The notes beneath the pieces are model-generated. The model had not been told where the DNA came from. It did no database searches and was given only the letters and a program-made list of their open reading frames with translations. The translations under genes were made by a program, and so were the position numbers. A stretch of DNA of 64,000 bases from NCBI RefSeq assembly GCF_039503195.1, contig NZ_JBCJKP010000001.1, positions 3,224,001 to 3,288,000 of the forward strand, read 5' to 3'. The DNA comes from Streptomyces mirabilis (GTDB lineage Bacteria; Actinomycetota; Actinomycetes; Streptomycetales; Streptomycetaceae). Positions 8,191 through 16,336 of this stretch are shown in pieces (within the stretch, counting starts at the first letter, position 1; the number at the start of each line of letters is the position of its first letter).

Positions 8191-9390
8191 GTGGAACTCA
8201 CTCTGCTCGGCACCGGCGCCCCCGAGGGCCTGCCCCGTCCCGACTGTCCCTGCGCGGCCTGTGCCAGTGCGCTCGGCGGGAACGCGCGGGCGGCCACCGC
8301 GCTGCTCGTGGACGGCACGCTGCTGCTCGACCTCACGCCCGGCGCCGCGTTCGCCGCGGCCCGCGCCGGGCACTCGCTGGGCGGTGTACGGCAGGTGCTG
8401 CTCTCGCATCCGCACGACGGGCCCGCCGTCGAGGTGCCGGCCGGGCTCCCGCAGCCCGTACGGGTTCCCGACGGCAGCGAGCTGGCGCTGCTGACCGGAC
8501 ACCGGGTGCGGGCGGTGCCGATGGACTCGCCCGGCACGGGGTACGCGGTGACCGGACCGGACGGACAGCGGCTGCTGTATCTGCCGCCGGGCGCGGCGCC
8601 CGCGGGACTTGAGGAGAACGGCGACTCGTACGCCATGGTGGTCGCCGATGTGGTGGGGCGGCCGGACGCCCTGGCGAAGCTGCGCGCGGTCGGGGCCGTC
8701 GGGCCGACGACGGACGTGATCGCGGTCCACCTCGACCACGACGTGCCGCCGGGCCCGGAACTGCGGCGGCGGCTCGCGGCGGCGGGCGCGCGGGCGGTGC
8801 CGGACGGGACGACGCTGGACGTGGGCGTCTACGAGGACGTACCCGACGTACCGCGCCGCACCCTCGTGCTCGGCGGGGCGCGCTCGGGCAAGTCGGTGGA
8901 GGCGGAACGGCGTCTGGAGTCCTTCCCCGGGGTGCTGTACGTGGCGACGGGCGGGTCCCGCAAGGGGGACAACGAGTGGGCGTCGCGCGTGCACGCCCAC
9001 CGTGAGCGGCGGCCCGGCTCGTGGCGCACGGTGGAGACCTGCGACCTGGTGCCGCTCCTGGAGGGCTCCGGGCCTCCCCTCCTCGTCGACTGTCTGTCCC
9101 TCTGGCTCACGGACGCGATGGACTCCGTGAACGCGTGGGACGACGCGGAGTGGGCCGGCGGCGGCGAACGCGCGCTGCGCGCCCGCGTCGAGGAACTCAC
9201 CTCCGCCGTCCGCAACACGCGCCGCACCCTCGTCGCCGTCTCCAACGAGGTCGGCTCCGGCATCGTCCCCGCCACCGCCTCCGGACGCCGCTACCGCGAC
9301 GAACTCGGCCGCCTGAACGCGGGGTTCGCGGCGGAGTGCGAGCACGTGCTGCTGGTGGTGGCGGGGCAGGCGCTGGCCTTGCGGGGCTGA
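8191..9390 (+). CDS. cobU: CobU-type adenosylcobinamide kinase/guanylyltransferase with N-terminal MBL-like domain
   Basis: Protein of 399 residues. The C-terminal part (about 222-399) is the bifunctional kinase/guanylyltransferase that phosphorylates adenosylcobinamide and attaches GMP in the nucleotide-loop step of cobalamin synthesis. It shows the P-loop GGARSGKS (228-235), VATGG, HRERRPGSWRTVE (guanylyl-acceptor His region), LLVDCLSLWLTD and VSNEVGSGIVP. The N-terminal part (ELTLLGTGAPEGLPRPDCPC) looks like a metallo-beta-lactamase fold but has a degenerate metal site (SHPHDGPAVE). The start is GTG 8191; another in-frame GTG at 8170 is possible. cobT and cobS lie downstream, separated by unrelated genes. 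Confidence 0.9.
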   Translation: MELTLLGTGAPEGLPRPDCPCAACASALGGNARAATALLVDGTLLLDLTPGAAFAAARAGHSLGGVRQVLLSHPHDGPAVEVPAGLPQPVRVPDGSELALLTGHRVRAVPMDSPGTGYAVTGPDGQRLLYLPPGAAPAGLEENGDSYAMVVADVVGRPDALAKLRAVGAVGPTTDVIAVHLDHDVPPGPELRRRLAAAGARAVPDGTTLDVGVYEDVPDVPRRTLVLGGARSGKSVEAERRLESFPGVLYVATGGSRKGDNEWASRVHAHRERRPGSWRTVETCDLVPLLEGSGPPLLVDCLSLWLTDAMDSVNAWDDAEWAGGGERALRARVEELTSAVRNTRRTLVAVSNEVGSGIVPATASGRRYRDELGRLNAGFAAECEHVLLVVAGQALALRG

Positions 9391-9450
9391 CCGGAGCCGA
9401 CCGAGGCCGACCTGGGCTGACCAGGGCTGACCAGGGCTGACCAGGGCTCA
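9391..9450. repeat. Decamer tandem repeat
   Basis: Period-10 array between the converging ends of cobU and the next gene. Four clear units, CCTGGGCTGA/CCAGGGCTGA, occupy 9411-9450, and two more divergent units (CCGGAGCCGA, CCGAGGCCGA) lie at 9391-9410. The last unit runs into the stop codon of the minus-strand methyltransferase. It is likely a slippage product. Confidence 0.75.
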
Positions 9451-10512
9451 GGCTTGTCTGCGGGCGATGATCCGGAAGGCGTTCGAGAAGCGGGTGCGGC
9501 GGAAGACCGGGGCCATCGCGTGGTCCAGGGCGGAGGCCGAGGCGAGCAGCGGAACGCTCGCCCGGGCCAGGACCGTGTGCAGGGCGCGCTGGAACTGGGT
9601 CGGCGGGGTGGGGCGCCAGGGGGCGTCGAGATCCGGCAGGACCCGGCCGAGGGCCAGCGCGAGGGCGCCGGCGAGGTCGTACGGGATGTGCGGTTCGCGG
9701 CGGTCCGTCGCGACGATCTCGCAGCCGAGGGACTCCAGTTCGCCGAGCAGGTTGGACAGCGGCATCAGGTGCAGATGGCGCGGCTGGCCGTACGACACCC
9801 ACCATCTGCCCAGCAGCGCGCCGAACGCGCAGTCGGGGTCCGGCACTTCGACGAGGAGGTGACCGCCGGGCCGCAGGACCGTCAGGGCGGCGCGCAGTTC
9901 CTCGCGCGGGTCGCGGGTGTGCTCCAGATGGTGGAACATGCTCACGACGTCGTAGCGGGCGCTCAGCCGCCCGATGATCCGCGGGTCGGTGAGCCGGCCG
10001 CGGTGGGCCTCCTCGATGTGCCCGGCCGCCCGTGCCTTCTCGACCCGCCGGGTGGGGTCGAGGCCGTCGAAGGACGTGTACGGGTGGACCTCCCGGGCGA
10101 CGGCCGGGAAGTGCCCGTGCCCGGTGCCGACGTCGAGCCAGCTCTCCGGCTCGGCGTGGCGGAGCAGCGCGCGGGCGGCGGCCCGGTGGCGCCCTCTGCT
10201 GCCGCGGGCGCCCAGGAGCCGGTCGCTGAGGCCGTCGAGGCCCTCGTGGAAGTCCCGGTGGTAGAAGGCCAGCCCCTCCGCGCTGAGCCGGGGGTTCTGG
10301 AAGGCGTGGGAGCACTCCGCGCACTCGTCGACGACGAACGTGCCGGGCTTGCGCTGCACCTGGTCCGGCGTCCGCAGCCGGGTGCGCAGCCGCTTCGAGC
10401 CGCACCAGGGACAGTCCTCCCGGCGCGGTTCGTGGAACCGGTCGGTGCCTTGGGCGAGTTCGGCCGCGTAGGCGGCGCGGCGATCGGCGCTCGGGGGTGG
10501 CGTGGGGGGCAT
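9448..10512 (-). CDS. Zinc-ribbon class I SAM methyltransferase
   Basis: Methyltransferase of 354 residues. The N-terminus holds two CxxC pairs (CPWCGS and CAECSHAFQNP) that should form a zinc ribbon of the kind found in methyltransferases acting on small molecules or sugars. The core has motif I WLDVGTGHGHFPAVA, SMFHHLEHTRDPREEL and LRPGGHLLVEVPDPD. Start ATG 10512 is preceded by AGGAGCG. The C-terminal part is Arg/Ala-rich without clear motifs. The substrate is unknown. It lies between cobU and cobT on the opposite strand, so a role in corrinoid metabolism is not implied. Confidence 0.85.
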   Translation of the reverse strand: MPPTPPPSADRRAAYAAELAQGTDRFHEPRREDCPWCGSKRLRTRLRTPDQVQRKPGTFVVDECAECSHAFQNPRLSAEGLAFYHRDFHEGLDGLSDRLLGARGSRGRHRAAARALLRHAEPESWLDVGTGHGHFPAVAREVHPYTSFDGLDPTRRVEKARAAGHIEEAHRGRLTDPRIIGRLSARYDVVSMFHHLEHTRDPREELRAALTVLRPGGHLLVEVPDPDCAFGALLGRWWVSYGQPRHLHLMPLSNLLGELESLGCEIVATDRREPHIPYDLAGALALALGRVLPDLDAPWRPTPPTQFQRALHTVLARASVPLLASASALDHAMAPVFRRTRFSNAFRIIARRQA

Positions 10513-10663
10513 GGACGCTCCTGGGGACGGCAGGGTGGGGGGACGGCGGGGCACGCGAACGAGCCGTACGACAATCCGACACAAACGGTACGTAGCGGAT
10601 CGTGATCCGAGGTGCACCGACGTGGCGCGGACGTGTTCGATCGCTGCCGGTACTGTTCGGCGA

Positions 10664-11749
10664 ATGAGCTCGCTTAATCTCGACGACTTCACCGATCTGA
10701 TCGAGCGCCCCGACGGAGGCGTGCGCCGGGACGCCGAGGCGCGCCGGGAGCGTCAGATCGTGCCGCCCGGGGCGCTGGGCCGCCTCGACGAACTGGGTGA
10801 GTGGCTGGCGGCGGCGCAGTCCGCGGTGCCGGTGCGGCCGATCGAGCACCCGCGCGTGGTGCTGTTCGCGGGCGACCACGGGGTCGCCGGACTCGGTGTG
10901 TCGGCGCGGCCCGCGGGCACCGCCGACCAGTTGGTGCGGGCGGTCCTGGAGGGCGCGAGCCCCGCGGCGGTGCTGGCGCGCCGGCTCGGCGTGCCGGTAC
11001 GGCTCGTCGACATGGCGCTGGACTGCGATCCGCAGGAGCTGCCCGCGGAGGTCGTACGGCATCGGGTACGGCGCGGGTCGGGGCGGATCGACGTCGAGGA
11101 CGCGCTGACTCCGGAGGAGGCCGAGGCCGCGTTCCGGGCGGGGGTCGCGGTCGCGGACGAGGAGGCGGACTCCGGTACGGATCTGGTGGTGCTCGGCGAT
11201 GTGAGCGTCGGCGGGACCACCGCGGCGGCCGTGCTGGTCGCGGCGCTGTGCGGGACCGACGCGTCGGTGGTCACCGGGCGGGGCGGGCGGCCCATCGACG
11301 ACCTCGCGTGGATGCGCAAGTGCGCGGCCGTGCGGGACGCCCTGCGGCGGGCTCGGCCGGTGCTCGGGGATCAGCTGCAGCTGCTCGCCGTGGTGGGCGG
11401 CGCCGATCTCGCGGCGATGACGGGGTTCTTGCTGCAGAGCGCGGTGCGGAAGATGCCGGTGATCCTCGACGGGGTCGTCTCGGCCGCGTGTGCCCTCGTG
11501 GGGCAGCGGGTCGCCTTCCGGGCGCCGGACTGGTGGCTGGCCGGCCAGAACAGCGGCGAGCCGGCCCAGGCGAAGGCCCTGGACCGCATGGCCCTCGAAC
11601 CCCTCCTCGACCACGGCGTCACGGTCGGCGAGGGCGCGGGAGCCCTCCTCGCCCTCCCGCTCGTCCAGGCCGCCGCCGCCCTCTCGGCCGAGCTCCCGGA
11701 ATCTCCGACTCCCGAGCCCGAGCCCGAGGTCTCCGACCAGAACGAGTGA
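10664..11749 (+). CDS. cobT: Nicotinate-nucleotide-dimethylbenzimidazole phosphoribosyltransferase CobT
   Basis: Activates the lower-ligand base of cobalamin by transferring phosphoribose from nicotinate mononucleotide to 5,6-dimethylbenzimidazole, giving alpha-ribazole phosphate. The 361-residue product shows PPGALGRLDELGEWLA, VVLFAGDHGVAGLGVS, LVVLGDVSVGGTTAAAVL, VVGGADLAAMTGFLLQ and the active-site GEGAGALLALPLV, whose Glu is the expected catalytic base. Start ATG 10664 is supported by homology (MSSLNLDDFTDLIERPDGG); its ribosome site is weak. The C-terminal 20 residues are a Pro/Glu tail. A dispersed repeat follows the stop. Confidence 0.93.
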   Translation: MSSLNLDDFTDLIERPDGGVRRDAEARRERQIVPPGALGRLDELGEWLAAAQSAVPVRPIEHPRVVLFAGDHGVAGLGVSARPAGTADQLVRAVLEGASPAAVLARRLGVPVRLVDMALDCDPQELPAEVVRHRVRRGSGRIDVEDALTPEEAEAAFRAGVAVADEEADSGTDLVVLGDVSVGGTTAAAVLVAALCGTDASVVTGRGGRPIDDLAWMRKCAAVRDALRRARPVLGDQLQLLAVVGGADLAAMTGFLLQSAVRKMPVILDGVVSAACALVGQRVAFRAPDWWLAGQNSGEPAQAKALDRMALEPLLDHGVTVGEGAGALLALPLVQAAAALSAELPESPTPEPEPEVSDQNE

Positions 11750-11753
11750 ACCG

Positions 11754-11960
11754 CCTCTCCCTCGAACGCCGGACGGGCTGAAGGACGCGGGCCGGGGTGG
11801 ATGGGGCAGCCTCCGGCCTCGCCCTCGAACGCCGTCCACCCCGAGGCTTTCGGGGGTGCGGGGAACTGCGCGAACAGCCCCCACCGGCCCGCAGCCGAAG
11901 AACTGGCGAAACCCACCCCGCAACAAATCCCCGGCCCGCATCACCCGTACCGCCCCTCCC
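11754..11960. repeat. Dispersed intergenic repeat
   Basis: Contains CCCTCGAACGCCGGACGGGC followed by the hallmark GGGGAACTGCGCGAACAGCC and CCACCGGCCCGCAGCCGAAG. These elements recur at 28 kb, 32 kb, 36 kb, 47 kb and 53 kb. It lies directly after cobT. No gene is supported here; apparent frames are Arg/Pro-rich shadows. Confidence 0.8.
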
Positions 11961-11996
11961 CCGCACGACGCACCCCGCCCCATATCATCGCCCTTT

Positions 11997-13793
11997 ATGG
12001 GAGATGCCCGAATTGCCGCTGACCAGGAGCGGGTCCCGGCCCGTCAGGGTGAAGGGGACCACCTGTCCACGGGCGCGTCGCGCAGAGCCGCGGCCTTCGC
12101 GGTCTGGTACTTGCGGGCCGTCGCGTTCATCAACTTCCTGAGCGCCGCGTGGGTGTCGCTCGGGCAGGACGTACGGCGCCACAACACCGAGAACCTCTTC
12201 ACCCCGTACCTGCTGACGGCGGGATTCGCCTCGGGTGTGTTCACCATGTTCCTGGCCATCACGATGCGTCGCCGCAAACGGGCCGCGTGGATCCTGAACT
12301 TCGTGCTCAGCGGACTGTTCCTGATGCTGTTCGCCGTCGCGATGACGTTCCCGGAGATCCGCCAGTACGCCCAGAACTGGGTCTCCATCGCCCTGACCGC
12401 CGCCTTCGTCGTCTCGCTCGTCGTCGGCCGCCGGGAGTTCTACGCGAAGGGCGACCGGTCGAACCCCAAGCTCGCCGCGGCCGTCGCCGTCGGCGGACTG
12501 CTCGTCGCCTCCCTGCTCGCCGCGCTGCTGGTGACGGTCACCAACAGCGCGCAGGACGCCTACCGTTCGACCTTCTGGGACCGCTGGCGCTACGGCGCCC
12601 TGCGACTGGTCTCCGTCGCCGCCGACGACTCCCGCTTCCGCGGCCTGGAGATCGCCAACTGGGTCAACGTCACCATCAACGTGCTCAGCACCCTGCTGGT
12701 CCTCGCCGTGTTCTACGCCGCCTTCCGCTCCCGCCGCGCCGTCGACCCGCTCACCGAGGACGACGAGAAACGGCTGCGCACCCTGCTCGACCGGCACGGC
12801 GACCGCGACTCGCTGGGCTACTTCGCGCTGCGCCAGGAGAAGAGCGTGATCTGGTCGCCGACCGGCAAGGCCGCGGTCGCGTACCGCGTCGTCGGCGGGG
12901 TCTCGCTGGCCTCCGGCGACCCGATCGGCGACCCGGAGGCGTGGCCCGGCGCCATCGAGCCCTGGCTCGCCGAGGCCCGCGCGCACGGCTGGATCCCGGC
13001 GGTGATGGGAGCGAGCGAGGAGGCGGGGACCGTCTACTCACGGCACGGGCTCGACGCCCTCGAACTCGGTGACGAGGCGATCGTCGAGACGGCCGAGTTC
13101 ACCCTCGAGGGACGCGCCATGCGCACGGTCCGCCAGGCCTACAACCGCGTCAAGCGGGCCGGCTACGAGGTGCGCATCCGGCGGCACGAGGACATCCCGG
13201 CCGACGAGATGGCGTACCTCCTGCGGCGCGCCGACGACTGGCGGGACGGGGCCACCGAGCGCGGGTTCAGCATGGCGCTCGGACGACTCGGCGACCCGAG
13301 CGACGGGCAGTGCGTGATGCTGGAATGCACGGACGGAGAGGGGGAGTTGCGGGCGCTGCTGTCCTTCGTGCCGTGGGGGCCGCGGGGGCTCTCGCTCGAT
13401 CTCATGCGGCGTGACCGGGACGCCGAGAACGGGCTGATGGAGTTCATGGTGATCGAACTCCTGCGCCGCGCCCAGGAGATCGGGATCACCCAGGTCTCGC
13501 TCAACTTCGCCATGTTCCGTTCCGTCTTCGAAAGAGGTGGACGCCTCGGTGCCGGACCGGTCCTGCGACTGTGGCGTTCCCTGCTCAGCTTCTTCTCACG
13601 CTGGTGGCAGATCGAGTCGCTCTACCGGGCCAACGCCAAGTACCGGCCGATCTGGGAACCCCGGTTCCTGCTCTTCGAGAAGAGCGCGGACCTGCTGCGC
13701 ATCGGCCTCGCGGCCGCGCGCGCCGAGGGGTTTCTCGAAGCACCCGGACTGCCGAAGTGGCTGCACCGCAGGCACCTGGAGTCGCACCGATGA
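11997..13793 (+). CDS. MprF-like phosphatidylglycerol lysyltransferase-domain membrane protein
   Basis: Protein of about 598 residues. Residues 25-260 hold about six hydrophobic helices, for example AAFAVWYLRAVAFINFL and FVLSGLFLMLFAVAM. The remaining 330 residues form the DUF2156 double-GNAT catalytic domain of MprF/LPG synthases, with DRDSLGYFALRQEKS, GGVSLASGDPIGD, QAYNRVKRAGYEV and ITQVSLNFAMFRSVFERG. It should transfer an amino acid from tRNA to phosphatidylglycerol on the membrane, lowering surface charge. No tRNA synthetase domain is fused. The ATG at 11997 has no ribosome site, but TATCAT lies 8 bases upstream (11983-11988), so a leaderless message is possible. A membrane protein gene follows 70 bp downstream. 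Confidence 0.85.
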   Translation: MGDARIAADQERVPARQGEGDHLSTGASRRAAAFAVWYLRAVAFINFLSAAWVSLGQDVRRHNTENLFTPYLLTAGFASGVFTMFLAITMRRRKRAAWILNFVLSGLFLMLFAVAMTFPEIRQYAQNWVSIALTAAFVVSLVVGRREFYAKGDRSNPKLAAAVAVGGLLVASLLAALLVTVTNSAQDAYRSTFWDRWRYGALRLVSVAADDSRFRGLEIANWVNVTINVLSTLLVLAVFYAAFRSRRAVDPLTEDDEKRLRTLLDRHGDRDSLGYFALRQEKSVIWSPTGKAAVAYRVVGGVSLASGDPIGDPEAWPGAIEPWLAEARAHGWIPAVMGASEEAGTVYSRHGLDALELGDEAIVETAEFTLEGRAMRTVRQAYNRVKRAGYEVRIRRHEDIPADEMAYLLRRADDWRDGATERGFSMALGRLGDPSDGQCVMLECTDGEGELRALLSFVPWGPRGLSLDLMRRDRDAENGLMEFMVIELLRRAQEIGITQVSLNFAMFRSVFERGGRLGAGPVLRLWRSLLSFFSRWWQIESLYRANAKYRPIWEPRFLLFEKSADLLRIGLAAARAEGFLEAPGLPKWLHRRHLESHR

Positions 13794-13863
13794 GGGTGGC
13801 CGGACAGACGGGAAGAGCCTGCCGGACGGGGACCTGGACAGCAGGACGGATGGGGACCACTGC

Positions 13864-14589
13864 ATGAACACCCTCGCCCGCCTCGCCCGCGCCGAATGGG
13901 GACTGCTGTACGTCACCGTGCGCGAGGCACTCGCCGGACAGCGATGGCGGGCGATGCCGGTGACGCTCGGGGCCGTCTGTCTGACGGCCATCCTCCAGTT
14001 CGTGCAGAACCAGCCCTGGGGCTTCCAGTTCGTGCAGGACATCGGCTCCGTGCGGGCCGAGGAGCCACTCTGGCTCGCCCTGCTGCGCACCCCGCTCTCC
14101 CTGTTCGTGCCGGCCCTCGACCTGCCGGTGTGGGGCGCGCTGCTGCAACTTCTCGTCGTGTTCGGGATCGCCGAGATCTGTCTGGGCTGGTGGCGGATGC
14201 TCGTCATCGCGTACGCCACCACGCTGGCCGGCACGCTCTACGCGCGCGTGGCGATCTCGCTGAGCCCGGGCAACCCGCTGGGGCTGCCCGTGACGGACGC
14301 GCAGGTCGTGGACACCGGGCCCTCGGCGGCCGTGGTCGGCCTCGCCATCTTCGTCGCCTGGCGCTACCGCGCCTACTGGACGGGGTGGGGGGTGGTCGCG
14401 GCGATGGTGATCGAGGTGGCGTTCAAGGGGAACCTCGCGGGCAAGGAGCACATCGCCGCGCTCGCCGCGGTCTTCATGCTGTACGGCATCTCGATCCTGC
14501 GTCACCGCCACCGCTACCGTCGCCGTCGCCTTCACCGGCGGCCGGGCAGGGGCCGGACGGGATCCGGTTTTCCGCCGATCCAGTCCTGA
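13864..14589 (+). CDS. Rhomboid-like polytopic membrane protein
   Basis: Membrane protein of 241 residues with about six predicted helices. The stretch VDTGPSAAVVGLAIF resembles the GxSx active-site serine region of rhomboid proteases. KEHIAALAAVFMLYGI near the end could supply the His of the catalytic dyad. This suggests a rhomboid fold, but the canonical GASG and second-His motifs are not exact, so activity is uncertain. It is cotranscribed with the MprF-like gene. Its last 58 bp, coding a basic Arg-rich tail, overlap the 3' end of the convergent gene on the other strand. Confidence 0.7.
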   Translation: MNTLARLARAEWGLLYVTVREALAGQRWRAMPVTLGAVCLTAILQFVQNQPWGFQFVQDIGSVRAEEPLWLALLRTPLSLFVPALDLPVWGALLQLLVVFGIAEICLGWWRMLVIAYATTLAGTLYARVAISLSPGNPLGLPVTDAQVVDTGPSAAVVGLAIFVAWRYRAYWTGWGVVAAMVIEVAFKGNLAGKEHIAALAAVFMLYGISILRHRHRYRRRRLHRRPGRGRTGSGFPPIQS

Positions 14590-15293
14590 AGCCTGCGGCG
14601 CGGGCCGAACCAGCGGCGGTCGTGGTGGTAGGCGCGCAGCATCGACCTGGCCCGGGCGCGCGGCCTGCGACGGTAGAAGCGCTTGGCCCACGGGGAGACC
14701 GGGCGGGCCAGCCGGACGGCGCCGATGAGGGCGACGAACGGGACGATCACGCCGAAGATCGCCATGCGGGCCTTGCCCTTGCTCAGGGCGAGCAGGGCGA
14801 AGAGGAAGTTCACGGCGACGCTCAGGATGACCCCGCCCCGGTCCTGGAGTTCCTCCTGGGAAATGTCGTTGACCCCGAACGGCAGGAACCCGGCGAGCAC
14901 CAGGCCGACGAGGGCCGCCGTGACCAGGACGACCTCGACGCTCTTGCGGCCCTCCTCGCTCCAGTACACGTCGTCCAGGTGCAGGATCAGCGCGAACTCG
15001 TCGAGCACCAGTCCCGCGCCCGCCCCGAACACCACCGCGAACAGGGCGGCGCCGAAGCCGTGCCGGGAACTGGCCACCGCGCCGAAGCCGCCGATCACCG
15101 TCAGGACGACACCGGGCACGACGTGGTGGATGTGCAGACCGCCCGCCTTGACGTTGCCGAACGGACCCTTGCCCGCGCGGATCAGGCGGACGATGACACG
15201 GGTGATCACAAAGGTCAGCACGAAGGAGGCGAGTGCCAGCAGGAGCGGCAGCTTTCCCGGTTCGATGATGTTCCTCTGCAACCAATGACCCAT
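14532..15293 (-). CDS. Conserved polytopic membrane protein with HIHH motif
   Basis: Membrane protein of 253 residues with about six helices and a strongly basic C-terminus (RFYRRRPRARARSMLRAYHHDRRWFG). Conserved-looking polar residues lie in or near membrane segments: GGLHIHHVVPGVVL and VLDEFALILHLDDVYWSEEGRKSV. The grouping of His, Asp and Glu suggests a metal site or membrane-embedded enzyme, but I do not recognise a named family. The start is taken as ATG 15293 (MGHWLQRNIIEP); GTG 15302 is an alternative. Its 3' end overlaps the rhomboid-like gene by 58 bp, tail to tail. Confidence 0.78.
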   Translation of the reverse strand: MGHWLQRNIIEPGKLPLLLALASFVLTFVITRVIVRLIRAGKGPFGNVKAGGLHIHHVVPGVVLTVIGGFGAVASSRHGFGAALFAVVFGAGAGLVLDEFALILHLDDVYWSEEGRKSVEVVLVTAALVGLVLAGFLPFGVNDISQEELQDRGGVILSVAVNFLFALLALSKGKARMAIFGVIVPFVALIGAVRLARPVSPWAKRFYRRRPRARARSMLRAYHHDRRWFGPRRRLQDWIGGKPDPVRPLPGRR

Positions 15294-15378
15294 ATTGCGC
15301 ACTTTATCCGCGGCTCTCACGCCCGGCCGCCGCACCCGTCCTCGGTCGGGCCGCCACCTCCCCGGGTACCCTGCGCCG

Positions 15379-16161
15379 GTGTCCAGGACCCCTCTCCCCC
15401 ACGGCCTCCGCTTCGCCTTCGGCACCCTGACCGTGCTCCCGGTCACGGTCACCCGCTGGGACCGTGAGGCGGCGCGCGGCGGAATGCTGTGCGCCCCCGT
15501 CGCCGGGCTGGTCGTCGGGGCGGGCGCGGCGCTGGTGGGCGTGACACTGCTCGCGATGGGCGCGGGCCCTCTGCTGGCCGCCGTCGCCACCGCCGCCGTA
15601 CCGGCCGCGCTCACCCGCGGTCTGCATCTCGACGGACTCGCCGACACCGCGGACGGCCTCGGCAGCGGCAAGCCCGCCGAGGACGCGCTGCGCGTCATGA
15701 AGCAGTCCGACATCGGCCCGTTCGGCGTGATCACCCTGCTCTTCGTGCTGCTGGCGCAGGTCGCCGCGCTCTTCCAGGCCTACGAGGCCTCGTGGGCGCG
15801 GGGTGTGCTCGCGGCCGTCGTCTCGGCGACCGCGGCCCGTCTCGTCCTCACCCTGGCCGCGCGCACCGGGGTGCCCCCGGCCCGCCCCGAGGGCCTGGGT
15901 GCCGCGGTCGCGGGCACGGTGCCCGTGCGCGGCGCCCTGCTGGTGGCCCTCGCCGTCACCGTCGCGGCGGCCGGCGCCGGCGCGCTCCTCGGCAGGTACG
16001 ACCTCGTACGCGCCCCCCTGGCCGTCGTCGCGGCCTGCGCGAGCGCCGAACTGCTCCTGCGCCACTGCACCCGCCGCTTCGGCGGCATCACGGGCGACGT
16101 CTTCGGCGGCCTCGCCGAGACGGCGGCGACCACCGCACTCGTGGCGCTCTCCCTCGGCTGA
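15379..16161 (+). CDS. cobS: Adenosylcobinamide-GDP ribazoletransferase (cobalamin synthase) CobS
   Basis: Integral membrane enzyme of 260 residues that joins adenosylcobinamide-GDP to alpha-ribazole (phosphate), the final assembly step of cobalamin. It shows GLRFAFGTLTVLPV, the acidic signature LHLDGLADTADGLGSG, RVMKQSDIGPFGVI and FGGITGDVFGGLAETAAT, plus several hydrophobic helices. The start is GTG 15379 (VSRTPLPHG), which gives the usual family length. It completes the lower-ligand set with cobU and cobT in this window. The three are not a compact operon, and no cobalamin riboswitch was seen upstream. Confidence 0.93.
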   Translation: MSRTPLPHGLRFAFGTLTVLPVTVTRWDREAARGGMLCAPVAGLVVGAGAALVGVTLLAMGAGPLLAAVATAAVPAALTRGLHLDGLADTADGLGSGKPAEDALRVMKQSDIGPFGVITLLFVLLAQVAALFQAYEASWARGVLAAVVSATAARLVLTLAARTGVPPARPEGLGAAVAGTVPVRGALLVALAVTVAAAGAGALLGRYDLVRAPLAVVAACASAELLLRHCTRRFGGITGDVFGGLAETAATTALVALSLG

Positions 16162-16336
16162 ACTTCCAGCGAGCGTAGGAATGAGCGAAACCCGGCGGCG
16201 CGCGTAGGCTCGTCCCGAGTATGTGCCACCCAGGTAAAGACACTCCCTGAGGCCGGATCTAGGGTCATTCGTCAGGGCCCGGTCGACCCATCCCTACTCG
16301 GCCGCAGCAAAACAATGGAAGCGAGATCTCACCACA

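Noticed and set aside
9448..10512. Methyltransferase as a corrin methyltransferase because it sits among cob genes
   Set aside because: It lacks corrin-methyltransferase motifs and is on the opposite strand; it is a zinc-ribbon class I enzyme of unknown substrate.
10513..16161. Cobalamin riboswitch before cobT or cobS
   Set aside because: I looked for the conserved B12-box in the leaders and did not find it; the leaders are short. A covariance-model search would be decisive.
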